From Aurantiacibacter luteus (GTDB lineage: Bacteria > Pseudomonadota > Alphaproteobacteria > Sphingomonadales > Sphingomonadaceae): a stretch of DNA of 64,000 nt. The notes under the pieces are model-generated. The model worked only from the letters and a program-made list of their open reading frames with translations. It was not told where the DNA came from and searched no databases. Shown in pieces: positions 47,014 through 54,315 of the stretch. Both the position numbers and the translations under genes were made by a program. Each line of letters opens with the position of its first letter. Positions within the stretch are counted from its first letter, which is position 1. The stretch spans positions 124,001 to 188,000 of the forward strand of contig NZ_LBHB01000003.1 of assembly GCF_001010945.1 (NCBI RefSeq). The letters run 5' to 3'.

Positions 47014-48086
47014 ATCCGCTCGGCGCGGCCCTCCGCCACCTGCCAGACAGCCGCTTCGCCGGCGATGCCCTCGAACGGCGCGCGCTCGGTGCCGGTCAGC
47101 CAGACCTGCGTGCCGCTGCTGCGCAGCCTGTCGAACAGCGCCTCGCGCCGCAGCGGATCGAGATGCGCGGCCACCTCGTCGAGCAGCAGCAAGCTCGGCC
47201 GGCCGCGCGCGGCGAGGGCGGCGTGGGCGAGGGTGATGGCGATCAGCATGGCCTTTTGTTCGCCGGTCGAGCACTCGGCGGCGGGCATGGCCTTGCCCTC
47301 CATCGTCACCACCAGGTCGTCGCGGTGCGGCCCGGCAAGGGTGCGCTGGGCGGCACGGTCGCGGCGGCGATTGCCGGCAAGCTGGGCGCGCAGTTCGCCT
47401 TCCTCGCGCGCGCCTGTGGTCTCCAGCGCGAGCGCAGGGCGCGCGAAGGGCTGGGTGGGCAGGGCGGCCAGTTCGGCCACCAGCGCCTCCACCAGCGCGG
47501 CGCGGCCCTGCGCCAGCATGGCGCCCGCGGCGGCCATCTGAGCTTCGATGGAATCGATCCAGGCGGGGTCGGGCTCGCGCTCATCGGACAGCAGGCGGTT
47601 GCGTTCGCGCAGGGCAGCCTCGTAGCGCGCTGCGTGGCGGGCGTGGGCAGGGTCGAGCGCCACCGCGAGCCGGTCGACGTAGCGCCGCCGGGTGCCCGCG
47701 CTGTCGGCAAACAGGCGGTCCATTGCCGGGGTCAGCCAGCCGACCGCGAGCCATTCGCCCAGCGCAACCGCGCTGGTTTCCGCGCCGTTGACCTGCACGA
47801 TCCTGCGGCTGCCGCGCAGCCCCGTGCCGAGCTGCACCGGCTCGCCGCCGTCGCGCGTCAACAGCCTTGCGCCGATGCCGAAGCCTCCCGCACCGCTCTT
47901 GCCGGCCATGTCGCCGAGAACCGCGCGCCGCAGCCCGCGGCCCGGCGCGAACAGCGATAGCGCCTCGAGCACGTTCGTCTTGCCCGCGCCGTTCTCGCCC
48001 ACCAGCAGGTTGAGCTGGCGCGTTTCGTCGAGCCGCGTGTCGGCGTGGTTGCGAAAGGTCGAAAGGGTGATGCGATCGAGCGCCAT
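47010..48086 (-). CDS. recF: DNA replication and repair protein RecF
   Basis: A 358-residue SMC-like ATPase that loads RecA at gaps. Walker A GENGAGKTNVLEAL is near residue 31, the signature is ECSTGEQKAM, and Walker B is LLLLDEVAAHLD. The N-terminal IRLSTFRNH-type segment is conserved. dnaA, dnaN and gyrB are not adjacent, which is usual in this order. It is divergent from the PspC mini-operon. Confidence 0.94.
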   Translation of the reverse strand: MALDRITLSTFRNHADTRLDETRQLNLLVGENGAGKTNVLEALSLFAPGRGLRRAVLGDMAGKSGAGGFGIGARLLTRDGGEPVQLGTGLRGSRRIVQVNGAETSAVALGEWLAVGWLTPAMDRLFADSAGTRRRYVDRLAVALDPAHARHAARYEAALRERNRLLSDEREPDPAWIDSIEAQMAAAGAMLAQGRAALVEALVAELAALPTQPFARPALALETTGAREEGELRAQLAGNRRRDRAAQRTLAGPHRDDLVVTMEGKAMPAAECSTGEQKAMLIAITLAHAALAARGRPSLLLLDEVAAHLDPLRREALFDRLRSSGTQVWLTGTERAPFEGIAGEAAVWQVAEGRAERI

Positions 48087-48211
48087 GAGAGCCCGGCAGC
48101 ACTAGGCGAGCCGCTTGAGGGCTGCCAGCCGTTTATGGCAGTCATAAATGTTGGTGAATTTCGCCAACCTGTAGGAGGCGGCCGCCGCGAACATTTCTAT
48201 CGGATGAACAG

Positions 48212-48233
48212 GAATGGCAGAATTCTGCCATTC
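48212..48233. promoter_or_regulatory. Perfect 22-base palindrome upstream of a sigma-54 promoter
   Basis: Arms GAATGGCAGAA and TTCTGCCATTC meet with no spacer. The right end is 8 bases before the -24 element of the PspC mini-operon promoter. Position this close to the promoter suggests a regulator that interferes with polymerase as readily as one that activates. Confidence 0.6.
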
Positions 48234-48241
48234 TCTTCATC

Positions 48242-48257
48242 TGGCACGCCTCCTGCA
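48242..48257 (+). promoter_or_regulatory. Sigma-54 (-24/-12) promoter of the PspC mini-operon
   Basis: TGGCACGCCTCCTGCA matches the consensus TGGCACG-N4-TTGCA except for one base, with the invariant GG and GC exactly ten bases apart. Transcription would begin near 48268, about 45 bases before the first ATG. Confidence 0.8.
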
Positions 48258-48313
48258 ATGCATCCGGCATGGGACGCAATCACGCGGACCCGCCAGAAAA
48301 AGGGAAAAATGAG

Positions 48314-48442
48314 ATGACCAACACCAACACTTTCGCCACCAAGGTACTCTCGGCCTTCGGCGCACTCGCCATGACGATGACGCTGCTCGTGTCGAGCTTC
48401 GCCAATCCCCACGCCACCACCGTCGTCGGCCTGCTGGCATGA
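48314..48442 (+). CDS. 42-residue membrane peptide of the PspC mini-operon
   Basis: ATG at 48314 opens a frame of 42 residues with a hydrophobic middle (VLSAFGALAMTMTLLVSSFA). Its stop overlaps the PspC-domain gene by 4 bp (ATGA). The arrangement mirrors the 51-residue membrane peptide that opens the main psp operon at 62.4 kb: a short single-span peptide first in a sigma-54 transcript and translationally coupled to a Psp protein. Function unknown. Confidence 0.65.
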   Translation: MTNTNTFATKVLSAFGALAMTMTLLVSSFANPHATTVVGLLA

Positions 48443-48648
48443 GCGATATCCGCCCCATCGACACCCGCGCCCCGAGCGGTTTCCGGCTCGACCCCGTGAA
48501 CGGCAAGCTCGGCGGCGTGTGCAGCGGCATCGCCAACCGCTTCGAAATCGACCCGCTCTTCGTGCGCCTCGGTTTCGTCATCGCCGGCCTCGCAAGCTTC
48601 GGCACGGCGGCCGTGGTCTACCTCGCGATCTGGCTGCTGGCCCAATAG
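48439..48648 (+). CDS. Small PspC-domain protein
   Basis: A 69-residue protein that is essentially one PspC domain: RLDPVNGKLGGVCSGIANRF leads into FVRLGFVIAGLASFGTAAVV and a second short span. It lacks the C-terminal extension of the PspC in the psp operon. It is read from a -24/-12 promoter, so it is likely to respond to PspF, whose gene is 14 kb away. A role in membrane stress is inferred from the domain. Confidence 0.85.
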   Translation: MSDIRPIDTRAPSGFRLDPVNGKLGGVCSGIANRFEIDPLFVRLGFVIAGLASFGTAAVVYLAIWLLAQ

Positions 48649-48711
48649 GCCGGCAGCCCTCGCGGCCCCTCCATTGCGCCAGACGCAAACTTCGCTAAGT
48701 GCCTGTCCCAC

Positions 48712-48788
48712 GCGCCCGTAGTTCAACTGGATAGAGCACGAGCCTTCTAAGCTTGGAGTTGCAGGTTCGAGTCCTGCCGGGCGCGCCA
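48712..48788 (+). tRNA. tRNA-Arg (anticodon TCT)
   Basis: Complete cloverleaf: acceptor GCGCCCG/CGGGCGC, D-arm AGTTCAACTGGATAGAG, anticodon loop CTTCTAA, T-arm GCAGGTTCGAGTCCTGC, discriminator G and encoded CCA at 48786-48788. It reads AGA/AGG arginine codons. The DNA after it is of different character for about 1.7 kb, but no integrase or duplicated 3' end was found. Confidence 0.95.
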
Positions 48789-48855
48789 TATTTCCAGGGC
48801 TTAGGCGTTACCTCGCGATCTTTGAGGTAACGCATAGGTAACTGGGGCTGGTGCG

Positions 48856-49434
48856 ATGTTTGAGCTTACACAGGCTTACGGCAAAGAAATTTTCGCCGTC
48901 GCGATTGTCGTTTTTGGCTTCGCGCTCAATCGCGTTTTCCGTCTTCGCCCGAAACTTAGCTACAGCGTGCGTCACGCTTCAGCCTATCCAGTGGCAGAGC
49001 CGCTAGTCGATCAATCCGGGCAAGTTCTCCAAACGTCGCAAATTGTGCGCACCGCCTCAATTGTCGCTGGCAATACCGGTTTGCAGGCAGCATCGAACGT
49101 CGAATTTACCTTCAATTGGAAGCCGCCAATTTTCACTGTCTTTCCAGGCCGAACTTTCGAAACGGAAGTCGACGAGATGAACCGCTGGTGCCTTCGCTAA
49201 AAAAGCCTCGCTCCCGGCGAGAATTTCGTCATCGAGATTCTAAGCATCAATCAGGATTTGCCGCTCTTGTCCGCTATGCGAAGCGACGAGGCTGAGGGCC
49301 GACTGGTGACGATGATGCCGCAGCGTGTCTATCCCGTGTGGATGCAGAGAGGGTTTGGCGCGATCTTCCTGCTAGGCCTTTGTAGCGTGCTTTATCTTTT
49401 CGCGCTTTTGATCGAGTGGATCGCGACAGGCTGA
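48856..49434 (+). pseudogene. Membrane-anchored hypothetical gene broken by an in-frame TAA
   Basis: The frame codes a hydrophobic N-terminus (EIFAVAIVVFGFALNRVF), a soluble middle of about 130 residues, and a C-terminal membrane span (GAIFLLGLCSVLYLFALLI). A TAA at 49198-49200 interrupts it after residue 114; reading continues in the same frame without any shift for 77 more codons to TGA at 49434. The second half has normal coding character. So this is one 191-residue gene with a single nonsense change, or a base error. Codon use is less GC-rich than neighbours. No family recognised. Confidence 0.7.
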
Positions 49435-49482
49435 GGCGGCGACCATCTTGCCCACCTGTTCCCGTTGTGTTCTTAGACGCGC

Positions 49483-49710
49483 ATGGGCAGCAAGCGACTT
49501 GATTCTCTCGGTGACTATCTCCGCCACCACTACACGCTGAGGGTCGATTGTCGGGGCTGCAAGAAAGTCTCGATCCTCCAGCCGCTCGTCCTGCTGGAGC
49601 TATGCCAGAAACGCGGCTGGGGCCATCAGATGCGCGAAGTGGAGCGGCGCTTGAAGTGTGGCAGTTGTGGCGGTCGGGACGTTAGGATCGGGCCAGGGTT
49701 CGGCGGCTAG
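49483..49710 (+). CDS. Small zinc-ribbon-like hypothetical protein
   Basis: A 75-residue protein with two CxxC pairs, CRGC near residue 24 and CGSC near residue 60, separated by a helical stretch (LVLLELCQKRGWGHQMREVERRL). The spacing suits a zinc ribbon. Such proteins could bind nucleic acid or a partner; no function is known. It lies in the AT-richer stretch after tRNA-Arg. Confidence 0.6.
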   Translation: MGSKRLDSLGDYLRHHYTLRVDCRGCKKVSILQPLVLLELCQKRGWGHQMREVERRLKCGSCGGRDVRIGPGFGG

Positions 49711-49996
49711 GTAAGCTCAATTGGCGATCAGCTAGTGCGCGCGGGCGTGGCGCGGATGTGGAGTGGGCGGCGGGAGCCCTAGTGCTGACCGTTGCGAAGA
49801 TAAGTTTCGCCGACGGAGAATTAGGAAGTCAGCGAGAAGGATCCATCAACTGGGACGCCAAACAAACCGCGAACTGCGTCCGTGTCATCGGCATCGATTA
49901 TGGCTGGCGTAGTCCACTCGCCTTTCGTCTTGGCTTCCATCGCTCATCCTTTCGTCGCGAGAATATAGTCTGCAAGCGGACCCCAAGGGAGTCAAG

Positions 49997-50086
49997 ATGA
50001 CCGGCCCTAACCGAATGGCCTTGTCCGCCTCGGTCACCCTCGCCCTGCTGGCGGTGGCGTTTATCGCGATGGCGGAGTTGAGTTGA
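49997..50086 (+). CDS. Possible 29-residue membrane peptide
   Basis: ATG at 49997 has AGGGAG five bases upstream. The 29 residues contain one hydrophobic stretch (LSASVTLALLAVAFIAMA). It is too short for a family match. Good RBS and a clean membrane helix are the only support. Confidence 0.4.
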   Translation: MTGPNRMALSASVTLALLAVAFIAMAELS

Positions 50087-50496
50087 AATCGCGAGCTTGA
50101 TCGTTTGAATAGCCTTTACGCAGCCTCCAGCCACCGGAAGCCATCGCCTAGGGGAACCTCGTCAAACTCGCCGTCAATCAGGCGCGGTTGCCTATGCTCC
50201 ACACCTCGCTCGGCAGAGACTCGGGTCTCCACAATGTCGCTTGCCGGGTCACTGCGCGCCCGCTGCGGGCGGCCTTGCGGCCTTGCAGGCCGAGCCCGAT
50301 TTCGTGTCGGGGCCTTTTACACCCGTCTTCGGAGCCAGGGTTTCGCTAACCATCGTCTTCCGCCCAAATCCGCGCCTGCGCGTATTTGGCACGGCGCGTG
50401 CAATGTATTGGGTGTCTTCGATCGAGGCGGGACTTTTTCTCTGGTCCCCACCAAGTCTCCGGGTCCCGCCTCCCCGAAGCCCCTCCTGAAAATCCG
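50087..50496. other. About 410 bases without a convincing gene
   Basis: Contains the second copy of the 17-base repeat word (50258-50274). Open frames here on both strands lack starts with RBS and resemble no protein. It may be the remains of a mobile element or a gene tail, continuing the gene-poor stretch after tRNA-Arg. Confidence 0.45.
50258..50274 (+). repeat. Short dispersed repeat word, copy 2
   Basis: Identical 17-base word to 13429-13445 (GCCCGCTGCGGGCGGCC), again followed by a TTGCGGCC-like stretch, in gene-poor DNA. Confidence 0.45.
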
Positions 50497-51114
50497 CTAG
50501 CGTCGTCCGGCCCAAGGCTCGTCCGTGCGCGTCACGCGCATTTCATCGGGGAATGGGCGGCAGAGGAGATGGGCGGCATCGGGCGAGCCATCCAGCCAGT
50601 CGGCCCAGTCGTCGCGGCGCAGGATCACCGGCATCCGGTCGTGCACGCCTTGCACGTACTGGCACGCCTCGGTCATCACCATCGTGTAGGCCGCGCCCCA
50701 TTCCGCCGTGGGGCGCCACAGCCCGGCAACCGCAAACAAACCTTCATCAGGCATGGCGAACCAGGTGCGCGTCTTGCCGCCTTTGGGCCCCTCCGCCTCG
50801 GCAAAGGCGCTGACCGGGATGAGGCAGCGCCGCTCCCGGAAGCTCGGCGCCCAGAAACCGCTGCCGAGCTTGTCCGCGCGGGCGTTGTTGACCGGCTTGG
50901 GCTTCAGCGGCTGGCCCTTTGCGCCTTTCATCTGTAGCGGGAAGCCCCAGACCATCTGTTGCAGCCTGCCCTCAGCCAGCACCATGCCGGGGTAGCCGGG
51001 ATAGACAGTCTCGGGCGCGTTGCCCGCGGGCGCGACCTCAAGGTCCTGCGCGATGGCGGTGAAGAAATGCGCCACCTCGTCCTGCGACTTCGTCATGCGA
51101 TAGAGGTTGCACAT
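50497..51114 (-). CDS. SOS response-associated peptidase family protein (YedK/HMCES type)
   Basis: A 205-residue SRAP-domain protein that crosslinks to abasic sites in single-stranded DNA. The catalytic Cys2 follows the initiator Met (MCNLY). The NARAD segment corresponds to the family NARxE motif, and the HDRMPVIL motif holds the conserved His. The family usually starts MCGRY; here MCNLYRMTKS, a recognised subgroup. ATG must be the true start because Cys2 has to become N-terminal. Confidence 0.9.
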   Translation of the reverse strand: MCNLYRMTKSQDEVAHFFTAIAQDLEVAPAGNAPETVYPGYPGMVLAEGRLQQMVWGFPLQMKGAKGQPLKPKPVNNARADKLGSGFWAPSFRERRCLIPVSAFAEAEGPKGGKTRTWFAMPDEGLFAVAGLWRPTAEWGAAYTMVMTEACQYVQGVHDRMPVILRRDDWADWLDGSPDAAHLLCRPFPDEMRVTRTDEPWAGRR

Positions 51115-51124
51115 GGGCCGGTGC

Positions 51125-52006
51125 CTACTCGCCCCTGACGTAGCCCGCTTCGGCGGCGGGGACGGGCGGGGCGATCATGCCGCCTGCCATGGGCCAGATC
51201 TCGTCGCCCGTGACCACCCCCAGGCTCATCGGCAGCAGGGTGGAGATGAAGGCGTGGATCTCGTTGGGAGCGGTGCCGCCCCTATAGTCGGTGACATAGA
51301 CGTTCATCGCCGTGTCCGCCGACGTATCCCAGGTCACGACCTCGCAGGTGTCGGTCAGCAGCACCGGGGTGCCGTCGATCCCGAAGGCGTCGAAGGCGAC
51401 GCGGAAGTGCTTGCCGAGCGGGATCGCGCCCGCCTCGATCGGGCCGTTGAGGAGATAGGCGTCGAAGCTGCCATCCTCGCGCGGCGGCAGGACGATAGTC
51501 GAAAAGGCGACGACGTCGGCCTCGCCGCTGGTGCAGAAACTGCGATTGCCCGCGGCGATGACCGCACGCGGGGCGAACATCCGCGCCTGCGCCATCGCGC
51601 TGGCCTGTCCGTCGAGCAGCGGGGCATCGGCGGGCAAATGAAGAACTTCGGACAGGATCTCGCCGTTCGAAATCTCGTATTCGGCGAGCGCGACCAGCGG
51701 CGCATCCTCGCCCTCGGCTCCGGCACCTTCGCGGCGGCCCACGATCACCGTGTCCCACACGCCCGGCGCATCGCCCGGCATGGCGATCGCGCCCATGTAG
51801 CCTGCGGTGATCGCACCTTCGGTCATCCCGGCATACTGCCGCTGGGCGAGGGCAGTGGCGTCCTGGACGTCGGCCATCAGCCGCCCGGTCTCCTCCGCCT
51901 TGCGCGCCAGTTCGGAACGCGCGGCGAGGTCGGGCACCTCCTGCGCGAACAGGGGCGCTGCGGGCACGGCGAGCGCCAGCGCGGCGACTGTGAGCAATCG
52001 GTACAT
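51125..52006 (-). CDS. Secreted protein of unknown function
   Basis: A 293-residue protein with a cleavable signal peptide (LLTVAALALAVPAAPLFAQ). The mature part has no membrane span and two cysteines (SFCTSGEADVV and TDTCEVVTWD) that could pair. GGGAG lies five bases before ATG 52006, deciding against the GTG six bases upstream. No domain was recognised. Confidence 0.65.
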   Translation of the reverse strand: MYRLLTVAALALAVPAAPLFAQEVPDLAARSELARKAEETGRLMADVQDATALAQRQYAGMTEGAITAGYMGAIAMPGDAPGVWDTVIVGRREGAGAEGEDAPLVALAEYEISNGEILSEVLHLPADAPLLDGQASAMAQARMFAPRAVIAAGNRSFCTSGEADVVAFSTIVLPPREDGSFDAYLLNGPIEAGAIPLGKHFRVAFDAFGIDGTPVLLTDTCEVVTWDTSADTAMNVYVTDYRGGTAPNEIHAFISTLLPMSLGVVTGDEIWPMAGGMIAPPVPAAEAGYVRGE

Positions 52007-52046
52007 GGACACTCCCTCGGAACGCGGTCTGCGAGGGCCGTTGGGA

Positions 52047-52376
52047 TCAGTCCGCCTTGGCGACCTGCTTTTCCTCGAGCAGCTGCTGCAGCTCGCCGGC
52101 CTCGAACATCTCCATCATGATGTCGCTTCCGCCGATGAACTCACCCTTGACGTAGAGCTGGGGGATGGTCGGCCAGTCGGAAAAGGTCTTGATCCCCTGG
52201 CGGATTTCCTGGTCCTGCAGCACGTCGACGCTCTCGAAAGCCACGTTGCAGTGGTCGAGGATGGACACTGCGCGGTTGGAAAAGCCGCACTGCGGGAACA
52301 GCGGCGTGCCCTTCATGAACAGGACCACGTCCGCATCGTTGACGATCTTGCCGATCCGCTCGTTTGCTTCGCTCAT
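52047..52376 (-). CDS. grxD: Monothiol glutaredoxin, Grx4 family
   Basis: A 109-residue CGFS-type glutaredoxin that binds [2Fe-2S] clusters with glutathione, alone or with BolA. CGFS is at about residues 30-33, the glutathione-binding WPTIPQLYV near 67, and GGSDIMMEM near 82. The bolA gene lies 35 bases upstream on the same strand, the usual partner pairing for cluster delivery and iron sensing. ATG 52376 chosen; GTG 52385 is in frame. Confidence 0.95.
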   Translation of the reverse strand: MSEANERIGKIVNDADVVLFMKGTPLFPQCGFSNRAVSILDHCNVAFESVDVLQDQEIRQGIKTFSDWPTIPQLYVKGEFIGGSDIMMEMFEAGELQQLLEEKQVAKAD

Positions 52377-52411
52377 CGCACTCACCCGTAATGGAAATTT
52401 CGTATGGCGGG

Positions 52412-52645
52412 TCAGTTGGGGATACTGGTGTGCAGTTGCAAGGCGTGCAGCTCTCCGCCCATGCGTCCGCCGAGCGCGGCAAAGACCATCTTGTGCTGCG
52501 CCACGCGGGTCTTGCCGGCGAACTGGGCGCTGGTCACGCGGGCGAGCCAGTGGTCGTTATCGTCCACCAGCGGCTCGATCGCCACCTCGGCATCGGGGAT
52601 GGCGGCCTTGATGAGCGCCTCGATCTCGGCGGCGGGCATGGGCAT
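52412..52645 (-). CDS. bolA: BolA family protein
   Basis: A 77-residue BolA-fold protein. The conserved HWLARVTSAQFAGKTRVAQHKMVFAAL stretch (broken here: HWLARV, then F.GK..V.QHKMV) contains the C-terminal helix-turn and the invariant His of QHKMV. It forms cluster-bridged heterodimers with monothiol glutaredoxin encoded next to it. Nine bases separate it from the upstream zeta-subunit gene. Confidence 0.93.
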   Translation of the reverse strand: MPMPAAEIEALIKAAIPDAEVAIEPLVDDNDHWLARVTSAQFAGKTRVAQHKMVFAALGGRMGGELHALQLHTSIPN

Positions 52646-52654
52646 GACGGGCGC

Positions 52655-52978
52655 TCAGCCCTCGCTCATGAACTGGCGCTTGGCCTCGATCATCTTTTCC
52701 TCGACCTGCGCGCGCACGGTCGCCTCGTCGATATCGCAGCCCGCCTGCGTCAGGTCGCCCACGAGCTTGCGGATGACATCCTCGTCGCCCGCTTCCTCGA
52801 AATCGGCCTGGACGACCGCCTTTTTGTAGGCATCGGTTTCTTCGTGCGTCAGGCCCATCTTTTCCGCCGCCCATTCGCCCAGCAAGCGATTGCGGCGCGC
52901 AGCGACCTTGAAGGCGGTTTCCTGGTCCATGGCGAACTTGGTTTCCTCGCCCTTCTGGCGATCCTTGAAGTCGGTCAT
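52655..52978 (-). CDS. F-ATPase inhibitor zeta subunit (DUF1476)
   Basis: A 107-residue DUF1476 protein. In Paracoccus the family member is the zeta subunit that blocks ATP hydrolysis by F1; its N-terminal helix inserts into the catalytic interface. The conserved start TDFKDRQKGEETKFAMD and the ARRNRLLGEWAAEKMG segment are present. Restricted to alphaproteobacteria, it is a useful taxonomic pointer. It lies upstream of bolA in the same direction. Confidence 0.9.
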   Translation of the reverse strand: MTDFKDRQKGEETKFAMDQETAFKVAARRNRLLGEWAAEKMGLTHEETDAYKKAVVQADFEEAGDEDVIRKLVGDLTQAGCDIDEATVRAQVEEKMIEAKRQFMSEG

Positions 52979-53034
52979 GTCGTCGTGTCCTTTTCGGGAG
53001 AAGAGAGTGGCGTACGCGTTAGCGCGGCGGCAGG

Positions 53035-53643
53035 TCAGGCGGCAATACCCGTGCCGCGCGCCACCCACGGCTGGTAACGCGCCTGGTCGCCCTCGAAGCG
53101 CGCGATGGCCTCGTTCGAGGCGAGCGTCAGTCCGACCTCGTCCAGCCCCTCCATCAGGCAATGCTTGCGGAAGGGGTCGATGTCGAAGGCGAAGCGGTCC
53201 TGGAACGGCGTGGTCACCGACTGACTTTCGAGGTCGATGGCGATCGGGTCGGTCAGGGCAACCTCCAGCAATCGGTCCACCGCTTCTTGCGGCAGGGCGA
53301 CGGTCAGGATGCCGTTCTTGAAGGCGTTGCCGGCAAAGATGTCGGAGAAGCTGGGCGCGATGACCGCGCGGATGCCGAGGTCGAGCAGCGCCCAGGCGGC
53401 GTGCTCGCGGCTGGAACCGCAGCCGAAGTTGTCGCCCGCGACCAGGATCGGCGCGTCCGTGAACTCGGGCCGGTCGAAGATGTTGTCGGGGTCGGCGGTG
53501 CGGATCGCCTCGAACGCACCGCGCCCCAGTCCTTCGCGGCTGACGGTCTTGAGCCAGCGCGCGGGGATGATGAGATCGGTGTCGATGTTCTTGCGCCCGA
53601 ACGGTATCGCGCGTCCTTCCACACTGACCAGCCCCTCGGCCAT
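53035..53643 (-). CDS. leuD: 3-isopropylmalate dehydratase small subunit
   Basis: A 202-residue swivelling subunit that joins LeuC to isomerise 2- to 3-isopropylmalate in leucine synthesis. [15 protein letters not shown] near residue 20 and the substrate-specificity loop [17 protein letters not shown] near residue 70 are diagnostic. Its start shares one base with the stop of a 51-residue membrane-protein gene. leuC is 1.5 kb upstream, with three genes between. Confidence 0.95.
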   Translation of the reverse strand: MAEGLVSVEGRAIPFGRKNIDTDLIIPARWLKTVSREGLGRGAFEAIRTADPDNIFDRPEFTDAPILVAGDNFGCGSSREHAAWALLDLGIRAVIAPSFSDIFAGNAFKNGILTVALPQEAVDRLLEVALTDPIAIDLESQSVTTPFQDRFAFDIDPFRKHCLMEGLDEVGLTLASNEAIARFEGDQARYQPWVARGTGIAA

Positions 53644-53798
53644 CAGTCGGTCTCCGGCTTCTCGCCGCTGGGGATCGGGCCGGGCTGGGCGGGCTCGGCC
53701 TTCTTCTTGCGCTTGTTCACGTAGAGCAGCGCGGCCGCCACCGCCGCCGATCCGATTGCCGCGCCGATGGCGGCCTTGCCTTTGAGATTGTCGGTCAT
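53643..53798 (-). CDS. 51-residue single-span membrane protein
   Basis: [12 protein letters not shown] leads into one membrane helix ([16 protein letters not shown]), then a lysine-rich and proline-rich cytoplasmic tail. It sits between the DNA glycosylase and leuD; TGATG overlap with leuD indicates coupled translation. Function unknown. Confidence 0.65.
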   Translation of the reverse strand: MTDNLKGKAAIGAAIGSAAVAAALLYVNKRKKKAEPAQPGPIPSGEKPETD

Positions 53799-53805
53799 GG
53801 CGGAT

Positions 53806-54315
53806 TCAATGCGCCGGGCCGGGCGACGTTTCAAGGAAATCGCGCAATCGCCGCCAATGCTTTTCCTTTTCGGCAAGCGGCATGGCGGCAAAGGCGGGGC
53901 TGGACGAAGGCAGGGCGACCCGCTGCACCGGCGAGCCCGCGAGCAGCTTCTCCCCAATAGTCTCCGCCTTGCGACCGTTGAAGGCGACTGCGCCAAGGTC
54001 CGGCAAGCTCGCGACGAGGTCGGCAAGCGGATTGAACTCGGCCTCGCGAATGGCGGCATCGAGCGAGCCCTCGCGCCGGGCCGAGGCGACCACGTCCCAC
54101 AGCGCTATGCGGTGCGCTGCGAGGGCGGCGAGACGGGTAGTGTAGTCGATTGCGACGAGGTCGGTATCGATGGCCAGGCCGACGAGGTGCCAGAAACGGT
54201 TCTGCGGGTGGGCGTAATACTGTCCCGCCTCGAGCGAGCGTGTCCCCGGCAGGCTGCCGAGGATCAGCAGCCGAGCATCCGGCCGGGCGACGGGCGGGAA
54301 ACTTCTCGCCCTAAT
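53806..54315 (-). CDS. DNA-deoxyinosine/mismatch glycosylase-like, probable ATT start
   Basis: A 169-residue member of the hypoxanthine/mismatch branch of the UDG superfamily. LLILGSLPGTRSLEAGQYYAH is the active-site motif A, then NRFWHL, and the C-terminal ALPSSSPAFA corresponds to the S-P-A-N loop region. There is no ATG, GTG or TTG before the first motif. ATT at 54313-54315 gives an N-terminus of normal length (MRARSFPPV), has GAGG six bases upstream, and overlaps the stop of the preceding gene. It removes deaminated bases such as hypoxanthine or uracil in the family. Confidence 0.75.
   Translation of the reverse strand: MRARSFPPVARPDARLLILGSLPGTRSLEAGQYYAHPQNRFWHLVGLAIDTDLVAIDYTTRLAALAAHRIALWDVVASARREGSLDAAIREAEFNPLADLVASLPDLGAVAFNGRKAETIGEKLLAGSPVQRVALPSSSPAFAAMPLAEKEKHWRRLRDFLETSPGPAH

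Noticed and set aside
48280-48789. 169-codon minus-strand frame beginning MARPAGLEPATPS
   Set aside because: Runs antisense through tRNA-Arg; this N-terminus is a well-known artefact of translating the reverse of a tRNA.
49758-50000. 80-codon plus-strand frame
   Set aside because: No RBS, no domain, and a mixed composition; the small peptide at 49997 has better signals.
48712-50500. Intact genomic island or prophage at tRNA-Arg
   Set aside because: No integrase, transposase, phage gene or repeated tRNA end is visible, so only an anomalous stretch is claimed.
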